Position numbers and translations under genes: made by a program. The notes under the pieces are model-generated. The model was not told the origin of the DNA and did no database searches. It worked only from the letters and a program-made list of their open reading frames with translations. Positions 7,316 to 8,692 of a DNA stretch of 8,692 bases are shown one piece after another. The stretch lies in contig DASRWI010000014.1 in the NCBI GenBank assembly GCA_035654655.1, positions 1 to 8,692 on the forward strand, read 5' to 3'. Within the stretch, counting starts at the first letter, position 1; every line of letters starts with the position of its first letter. This DNA comes from DASRWI01 sp035654655. Lineage in GTDB: Bacteria; Bacteroidota; Ignavibacteria; Ignavibacteriales; Ignavibacteriaceae.

Positions 7316-8087
7316 ATTCATTTAACTTTATTATTATTTTCTGAGAATGTGAATGAATGTATAATAATAGTGTTTGGACCAAAAAGGCAACTCCAATCAT
7401 TTCGAGCATCTCTTCAAAATTAGTCATGATTGAATAAGTTAAATTATCCTGACCGAACCTCATTTGGAAAAGTCCATCAAGGAATTCCATTCCCAAAGTA
7501 CCGGATAGATAAATAGCTGCTGCAACAAAAAATCTGATTTTCCATCTTTTGTTCAGACTAAAGAAAAATTTAAGATAATAAATAGCAAATAAAATAACGA
7601 ATAATGTACCTGGTATAATCCAGGCAAATCTAAAACCGCCTGCTATACTCCATAAATAACGAGAAGTCTGCTCATGCAAAGCAAGAAACTCATCAGCTCC
7701 CATTAGAAAAAATAAAACTGATAGAAATGCCCAATTCTTTTTGTATTTATCTTCGTTAATCTTCTTTTCTCTATAAATAACATAAAATAATAAACTTGCA
7801 AAAACCAAAGTTAAACTTGCAAAAAAAGTAGGTACATTTTCTTCTTTATCAAGATTAAATAATGCAGCAAGATGTTCATAGTCATTCGTAGTATAAAGAA
7901 CAATTTGTAAAGCAATTGAAATAAAGGTTAAAACGAAAATAATAGAGTATAGAATTGAAGTAATTCTAGCAATCTTAACATTGAAGTCTATGTTATTAAT
8001 TGAAGTAATAATTTCTTTCTTCATTGGTTTGGATACATTTTTATCAGAACTACTTTTTGTAGAAATACTTGTCCCTGAAGGGTTCAT
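7314..8087 (-). CDS. Six-helix membrane protein of unknown function
   Basis: I do not recognise a named family. The 257-residue product has a Ser/Lys-rich soluble N-terminus (1-38), then about six membrane helices at roughly 42-64, 87-105, 119-137, 154-176, 184-203 and 226-245. Charged residues lie in or beside the helices: ADEFLALHEQ (131-140, with D132, E133, H138, E139) at the end of helix 3, GMEFLDG (199-205) at the end of helix 5, and EEMLEMIG (225-232) at the start of helix 6. Together they could form a buried metal- or proton-binding site, similar in principle to membrane hydrolases, but this is inference. A clear AGGAG (8093-8097) five bases upstream fixes the start. A terminator separates it from the repeat-protein gene upstream, so it probably has its own promoter. 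The serine hydrolase follows after 99 bases. Confidence 0.85.
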   Translation of the reverse strand: MNPSGTSISTKSSSDKNVSKPMKKEIITSINNIDFNVKIARITSILYSIIFVLTFISIALQIVLYTTNDYEHLAALFNLDKEENVPTFFASLTLVFASLLFYVIYREKKINEDKYKKNWAFLSVLFFLMGADEFLALHEQTSRYLWSIAGGFRFAWIIPGTLFVILFAIYYLKFFFSLNKRWKIRFFVAAAIYLSGTLGMEFLDGLFQMRFGQDNLTYSIMTNFEEMLEMIGVAFLVQTLLLYIHSHSQKIIIKLNE

Positions 8088-8092
8088 AGCTG

Positions 8093-8097
8093 CTCCT
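8093..8097 (-). promoter_or_regulatory. Shine-Dalgarno site of the six-helix membrane protein
   Basis: AGGAG on the minus strand, five bases before the ATG at 8087. It selects this start over the internal Met22 and shows that the Ser/Lys-rich N-terminal tail is translated. Confidence 0.75.
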
Positions 8098-8260
8098 AAA
8101 GTTTAATTTAATCGTGTCTAGTATATTAAAGGTTGAATACTGCATTAGATATTGTTTTATCTGAAAATAAGATATGAGTTGTTAATCAACTTTTCAATGA
8201 TTGAAAAAACTTATGCAGGGTTTAATAATAGTTAGACCAATATCTATGCTTTAGGGCAAC

Positions 8261-8291
8261 AAAAAAGGGTTAATGATAGTCACTAACCCTT
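8261..8291 (-). terminator. Rho-independent terminator of the TSGG-repeat gene
   Basis: On the minus strand, AAGGGTTAGTGA pairs with TCATTAACCCTT around a CTA triloop (8291-8265), and a run of six T begins within the second arm (8266-8261). One pair is a G-U wobble in the minus-strand RNA but an A-C mismatch in the plus-strand RNA. That and the one-sided T-run both point to leftward termination. It lies 23 bases after the stop codon at 8315. The rest of the 8088-8260 gap shows no gene and no convincing promoter. Confidence 0.85.
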
Positions 8292-8314
8292 ATAAAAAGT
8301 AGTTTATTCTTTTT

Positions 8315-8692
8315 TTATCTGCCAATAAGGTCGATGTCGCCGCCTGAGGTTTTTGCAACGAACTTTGTTCCTCCATTACCTAAGTCAGCTTCAAATTTAG
8401 ATGAAGTTATTTTTACAACCTTTGTTGTCGGCAATTCACAAGAAATTCTTCCACCAGAAGTACTCATTAAGGTATAAGCATTAAAGTCTTTAGGTACCGT
8501 AATGGTAATATTCCCACCCGATGTACTTAATTCTATTCCTTTATTAAGACCATAATAATCTAATGATATATTGCCTCCTGAAGTAGATGCATCAATTTTT
8601 GAATCATTAGCTTTAATTTTAACATTGCCTCCTGAAGTAGAAGCTATTAAATCTCCATTTATCCCGTTGATTCTAATATCTCCACCTGATGT
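8315..8692 (-). CDS. TSGG-repeat DUF4097-like protein (5' end outside window)
   Basis: The last 125 codons of a leftward gene; the start lies beyond base 8692. The reading frame (ACA TCA GGT GGA ...) is open to the TAA at 8315-8317. The product is a run of short beta-strand repeats built on T-S-G-G-x-I/V-x-I. TSGG occurs at fragment residues 1, 19, 37, 57, 78 and 115, with a related NGG near 107 in the long last gap. This regular pattern of glycine turns and alternating hydrophobic residues is typical of DUF4097 / putative auto-transporter adhesin-head proteins, which form a right-handed beta-helix or stacked sheet and are usually exported. The function in this family is largely unknown; surface adhesion or envelope-stress roles are proposed for relatives. 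The signal peptide, if any, cannot be seen here. A strong terminator follows. Confidence 0.85.
   Translation of the reverse strand, partial: TSGGDIRINGINGDLIASTSGGNVKIKANDSKIDASTSGGNISLDYYGLNKGIELSTSGGNITITVPKDFNAYTLMSTSGGRISCELPTTKVVKITSSKFEADLGNGGTKFVAKTSGGDIDLIGR

Noticed and set aside
8021..8147. Short minus-strand frame starting at ATGCAGTATTC upstream of the membrane-protein gene
   Set aside because: It is only about two dozen codons, overlaps the membrane-protein start in another frame and has no SD.

Overview
The window is AT-rich, roughly a third G+C by eye, and gene-dense. It most likely comes from the Ignavibacteria/Chlorobi side of the Bacteroidota-related bacteria. The best lineage clue is the C-terminal tail of the secreted nuclease, whose NYPNPFNPST motif and following beta-sandwich are typical of type IX secretion (T9SS) sorting domains in that group. 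Moderate Shine-Dalgarno sequences (AGGAG, AAGGA, GAGG) precede most genes. No tRNA, rRNA, CRISPR array, transposase or phage gene was seen.

Layout. Bases 89-853 (+) encode a soluble class I SAM methyltransferase. It converges on a small membrane methyltransferase of the isoprenylcysteine/phospholipid type (938-1387, -). The 84-base gap between them holds a palindromic element resembling an interspersed intergenic repeat. Divergent from the membrane enzyme, across a 73-base gap, is an arylamine N-acetyltransferase-family protein (1461-2282, +). Next comes a large secreted nuclease (2390-4723, +) made of endonuclease I, fibronectin III, lamin-tail and T9SS sorting parts. It is followed after 22 bases by a zinc-ribbon SAM methyltransferase (4746-5645, +). 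A strong two-sided hairpin then separates this rightward group from three leftward genes. These are an exported beta-lactamase-fold serine hydrolase (5694-7214, -), an unassigned six-helix membrane protein (7314-8087, -), and the 3' part of a TSGG-repeat DUF4097-like protein (8315-8692, -, running off the window).

How the genes fit together. There is no convincing single pathway. Two products are clearly exported (nuclease and serine hydrolase), and the DUF4097-like protein probably is. The left part collects small-molecule group-transfer enzymes: three methyltransferases and one acetyltransferase. The nuclease and zinc-ribbon methyltransferase may share a transcript. The other genes look like separate transcription units marked off by hairpins. 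I see no clear new multi-gene system. The items most worth a second look are the interspersed palindrome, the unusual active-site surroundings of the acetyltransferase homologue, the nuclease architecture, and the membrane protein with acidic and histidine residues inside its helices.
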